Of a stretch of 8,529 bases of DNA, positions 6,290 to 8,529 are shown in pieces. The notes below the pieces were generated by a model. That model was given only the letters and a program-made list of their open reading frames with translations, made no database searches and had not been told where the DNA came from. Numbering within the stretch: position 1 is the first letter of the stretch; each line of letters starts with the position of its first letter. The stretch lies in NCBI RefSeq assembly GCF_000331775.1, contig NZ_CAPJ01000096.1, positions 1 through 8,529 of the forward strand. Direction: 5' to 3'. The position numbers and the translations under genes were made by a program. Source of the DNA: Xanthomonas translucens pv. translucens DSM 18974 (GTDB lineage: Bacteria > Pseudomonadota > Gammaproteobacteria > Xanthomonadales > Xanthomonadaceae).

Positions 6290-6610
6290 ATGCTCGTCGC
6301 CATCGATATCCTGCACGACACGCGCGCCTGCGTGATGCTGGATCGCGAAAGGGAACTGGACTACTGGAAGGCGCATTTCACCCAGGCTCCGTTCCATCAG
6401 CCCGGCCATGCCTTCACCGACTACGAGCCGGCGCTGAAGCTCGCCTACGACGCCTACCTGAAGTACCACGGCCAGCGCTTCGAGGATGTGGTGCCGCTGC
6501 TGCGCGACGTGTTCCTGCGCGATCACCCGCGCTCGCGCCTGGACTGGCTGCAGGTGCGCAGCGTAGTGCAGGCCGCCTGGCAGCGGATGCAACCGCAGGA
6601 CCAGGCGTAA
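6290..6610 (+). CDS. 106-aa protein resembling a short aromatic-rich stress-protein domain; function unknown
   Basis: I do not recognise a named gene. The 106-aa product has no signal peptide, cysteine motif or membrane span. Residues about 19-101 follow an ordered pattern: ELDYWKAHF (21-29), FTDYEPALKLAYDAYLKYHG (42-61), QRFEDVVPLLRDVF (62-75), then SRLDWLQVRSVVQAAWQRM (83-101). From memory, this resembles a family of short domains with the order YWxxHY, YxPAYRYG, DVExxLRxxW, W..AxxAxxxAW, found alone or next to YsnF/CsbD-like stress proteins. Here the usual glycines and some tryptophans are replaced. That relation is recall and needs a profile search. A strong GGGAG 7 bases before the ATG, coding-like composition and isolation between a plus-strand regulator and convergent thrC support a real single-gene unit. 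Two DnaA boxes lie 175-220 bases upstream. Confidence 0.8.
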   Translation: MLVAIDILHDTRACVMLDRERELDYWKAHFTQAPFHQPGHAFTDYEPALKLAYDAYLKYHGQRFEDVVPLLRDVFLRDHPRSRLDWLQVRSVVQAAWQRMQPQDQA

Positions 6611-6614
6611 GCCT

Positions 6615-6695
6615 GCACGCCTGAGCGTGCGCGCCGCCATGCCTGGCGAACGCAGGCGGCACCGCGGCATCCCGGGCGGCGGCAGCGCCGCTGCC
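6615..6695. terminator. Hairpin cluster between convergent genes
   Basis: GCACGC-CTGA-GCGTGC (6615-6630) lies just after the stop of the 106-aa gene, and GGCAGC-GCC-GCTGCC (6681-6695) lies nearer thrC. A third, GCCGGC-CTCA-GCCGGC (6712-6727), spans the thrC stop codon. None has a T-run, so they may end transcription with Rho or simply protect the two 3' ends. Confidence 0.35.
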
Positions 6696-6718
6696 CCGTC
6701 CAATGGCAGCCGCCGGCC

Positions 6719-8020
6719 TCAGCCGGCCAGCAGACGTGCGCGCAACGCCGCGTAGTCCGGTGCGATCGGCTCGGCCTGCGCCGGCCGCTGCAGCAGAGCC
6801 GCCAACGCAGGCGGCACCGGCACCGGCTGGCCGATCAGCGGCTCCACCACTGCCTCGAACTTGGCCGGATGCGCGGTCGCCGCCACCGCCCAATCGCCCG
6901 CATCGGCCTCGGCGCCCTCGGCGCGGATCTGCTGCAGCACATGCAATGCGGTGGCGGTATGCGGGCAATGCACCTCGCCGTAACGGCGGAAGCGCTCGCT
7001 GATCAGCTGGCGGATCTGCGCATCGTCCACCGAATAGGACTGGAACTGCGCACGCAGCGCGGCATCGTCGCCGCGGTATAGCCAGCGCAGGCGCTCGAAA
7101 TTGCTCGGCGCGCCGACGTCCATGGCATTGGCCACGGTGGCGACGCTGGGCCGCGGCGCGTAGTCGGCGCCGGCGAAATAATCCGGCAGCACGTGGTTGG
7201 CGTTGGTCGCCAGCACGATGCGGCCCAGCGGCACGCCCAGCCCGCGTGCCAGGATCGCCGCCAGCGCATTGCCGAGGTTGCCGGTCGGCACCACCAGGTT
7301 CAGCGCCTGCGCATGCGCCGCGTAATGCACCAGCGCGCTGTGCGCGTAATAGCTCATCTGCGGCAGCAGCCGGCCCAGGCTGATGCTGTTGGCCGAACTC
7401 AGCGGCGCCTGCGCCTGTAGTTCGACATCGCGCAAAGCCTGCTTCACCAGCGCCTGGCAGTCGTCGAACGAGCCAGCCACGCGCAGCGCCTGGATGTTGT
7501 CGCCGAAGCAGCCCAGCTGATGCGCCTGACGCGGCGACACGCGCCCGTCCGGATACAGCACCACCACGCGCAGGCCGGGCTGGCGATGGAAGGCCGCCGC
7601 CACCGCCGCACCGGTATCGCCGGAGGTGGCGACCAGGATGGTCAGCGGCGTGGCGGCATCGCGGCGCAGCCGCATCAGGCAAGCGGCGAGGAAGCGCGCG
7701 CCGAAATCCTTGAACGCGGCGGTCGGCCCATGGAACAGCTCCAGCGCGTGGTCGCCGGGCGTGGCCAGCGGCTGCAGCGGCGCGTCGAAGTCGAAGGCCT
7801 CGGCGCAGATCGCCGGCAACTCGGCGGCCAGCGCGTCGCCGTCGAAGAACGGCGCCAACAGCTCCGCTGCGGTCGCAGCCAGAGTGGCGCCGGCCCGCAG
7901 TGCGCGCGCTGGCGGCATGCGCTCGGGAACGTAAAGCCCGCCGTCAGGCGCCAGGCCGGCGGCGATGGCCTGGCTGAGCGTGGCGGCGGGGGCGGCATGA
8001 CGGGTGGAAATGAAGTTCAT
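6719..8020 (-). CDS. thrC: Threonine synthase
   Basis: PLP enzyme that converts O-phospho-L-homoserine and water to L-threonine and phosphate, the last step of threonine synthesis; cytoplasmic. It is 433 aa, close to E. coli ThrC (428). The N-terminal ISTRHAAPAATLSQAI (4-19) and GLAPDGGLYVPE (22-33) are typical. The PLP lysine is Lys104 in FHGPTAAFKDFGARF (96-110). ATSGDTGAAV (131-140) and the PLP-phosphate loop VPTGNLGNA (244-252) are intact, and the NANHVLPDYF and SPSNFERL-like (APSNFERL) motifs of the bacterial long form follow. The frame stays open upstream to 8509, but that part is arginine-rich and unlike any ThrC. ATG 8020 begins the conserved domain with a GGA 6 bases upstream. In many gammaproteobacteria thrC follows thrB directly; here no thrB lies within the 500 bp upstream. 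Confidence 0.97.
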   Translation of the reverse strand: MNFISTRHAAPAATLSQAIAAGLAPDGGLYVPERMPPARALRAGATLAATAAELLAPFFDGDALAAELPAICAEAFDFDAPLQPLATPGDHALELFHGPTAAFKDFGARFLAACLMRLRRDAATPLTILVATSGDTGAAVAAAFHRQPGLRVVVLYPDGRVSPRQAHQLGCFGDNIQALRVAGSFDDCQALVKQALRDVELQAQAPLSSANSISLGRLLPQMSYYAHSALVHYAAHAQALNLVVPTGNLGNALAAILARGLGVPLGRIVLATNANHVLPDYFAGADYAPRPSVATVANAMDVGAPSNFERLRWLYRGDDAALRAQFQSYSVDDAQIRQLISERFRRYGEVHCPHTATALHVLQQIRAEGAEADAGDWAVAATAHPAKFEAVVEPLIGQPVPVPPALAALLQRPAQAEPIAPDYAALRARLLAG

Positions 8021-8520
8021 CGTTGATCCATGACGGGAAGAATGCGCGCCACTGCCGCCGTTTCGCCCTCGCCTTCCGCGGGGTCGTGCCGGCACCGCGA
8101 GCGGGAGCAACGCGCATTGGCGAGCGCAGCGCGGGGTTGCCCGGCGGCAGTGGGCCGGGGCCGGCGCCGCCACCACCGCCCGACAGGGGGAAGTGGCACA
8201 TGCGCATCGGCACCTGCCGGTGGCGAACGTTACCAGATGGCGCGCGGCTGCGTCCTTTCCCTGACCCGGCGCGGATAGCGACCGCCGCGGCGACCGCGCG
8301 CGCTTGCCCAGCGACTGGCAACGCCAGCGGCGCCTGTCCTGCGCGCGGAGCATCGTGCAAGGTGAAGATCGTACAAGGCGCGGCGGCGGCCGCACTGTCT
8401 CCGCCGCAACGCACCGAGCGCTGACGCGCGGGCCACTGGATGCTCGGTTGGATGGCAGAGGTCTTCGCCGCAGCGGCGCCGGCACGACCGCCAACTCAGA
8501 CCGTGGCAACGGAGGTGGCC
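8021..8520. other. Spacer upstream of thrC, divergent from a gene at the right edge
   Basis: 500 bp with long open frames on both strands but no recognisable protein, no ribosome binding sites and arginine/proline/alanine-heavy translations typical of GC-rich non-coding DNA. It holds several strong inverted repeats: GTGCCGGCAC (8086-8095), and GCAAC plus GCGC pairing with GCGC plus GTTGC (8107-8140). It also has an imperfect tandem repeat at 8352-8378. I could not identify the thrC promoter. No run of threonine or isoleucine codons suggests an attenuator leader peptide. Confidence 0.65.
8352..8378. repeat. Imperfect tandem 11-mer in the thrC upstream spacer
   Basis: ATCGTGCAAGG (8352-8362) and ATCGTACAAGG (8368-8378) match at 10 of 11 positions and repeat every 16 bases. 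It could be a pair of half-sites for a regulator; it could also be chance. Confidence 0.35.
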
Positions 8521-8529
8521 ATGCGCGTC
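8521..8529 (+). CDS. Start of an unidentified plus-strand gene (3 codons visible)
   Basis: ATG at 8521 is preceded by GGAGG (8511-8515) at 5 bases, the strongest ribosome binding site in the window. Only Met-Arg-Val is visible, so no function can be given. If real, it is divergent from thrC and shares the 500-bp spacer with it. Confidence 0.45.

Noticed and set aside
6267..6300. GGAACC as an ECF-sigma -35 element before the 106-aa gene
   Set aside because: The matching -10 would fall inside the coding sequence and the motif overlaps the ribosome binding site.
6039..6321. Short minus-strand frames between the FNR-type gene and the 106-aa gene
   Set aside because: No ribosome binding sites; they run through the DnaA boxes and the 106-aa gene's own ribosome site.
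8023..8424. 133-aa plus-strand frame upstream of thrC
   Set aside because: Proline/alanine/arginine-rich, no ribosome binding site, no recognisable family; read as non-coding.
8021..8509. N-terminal extension of ThrC by 163 residues
   Set aside because: The extension is arginine- and alanine-rich, resembles nothing in ThrC proteins, and the ATG at 8020 matches the family N-terminus.

Overview
The window is very GC-rich and carries ordinary chromosomal housekeeping genes of a gammaproteobacterium. It is most likely a member of the Xanthomonadaceae, and Xanthomonas or a close relative is my best guess. That call rests on protein sequences that look like the Xanthomonas versions of HisC, HisD, HisG and HisS, on a TrpR-like gene at the head of the his operon, and on GTAG-type extragenic palindromes of the kind common in Xanthomonas and Stenotrophomonas. 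It is a judgement from recall, not a search.

Left part (1-3394, all minus strand): the start of a histidine-biosynthesis operon. It reads trpR-like regulator, hisG, hisD, hisC, with hisC running off the left edge. hisG/hisD and hisD/hisC are joined by 4-base ATGA overlaps, and the regulator stops 9 bases before hisG. A plausible sigma70 promoter and an AT-rich 24-bp dyad overlapping its -10 lie just before the regulator gene. The layout suggests an autoregulated TrpR-family repressor controlling his genes rather than a leader-peptide attenuator.

Middle (3340-6289): a 396-bp spacer holds two inverted pairs of REP-like palindromes. It is followed by hisS (minus strand; histidyl-tRNA synthetase of the eukaryote/archaea-like sequence type). 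Divergent from hisS is an FNR-type oxygen-sensing regulator with a CX2CX7C cysteine motif. The spacer after it contains a perfect DnaA box facing a near-perfect one.

Right part (6290-8529): a 106-aa protein (plus strand) resembling a short tryptophan/tyrosine-rich domain often seen in stress-related proteins converges on thrC (minus strand; threonine synthase), with a hairpin-rich spacer between them. About 500 bp of apparently non-coding sequence separates thrC from a plus-strand start codon with a strong ribosome binding site at the right edge. thrB is not adjacent upstream of thrC.

I see no phage genes, CRISPR array, RNA gene or obvious new system. The best candidates for something undescribed are the his operator dyad, the paired DnaA boxes and the small 106-aa protein.
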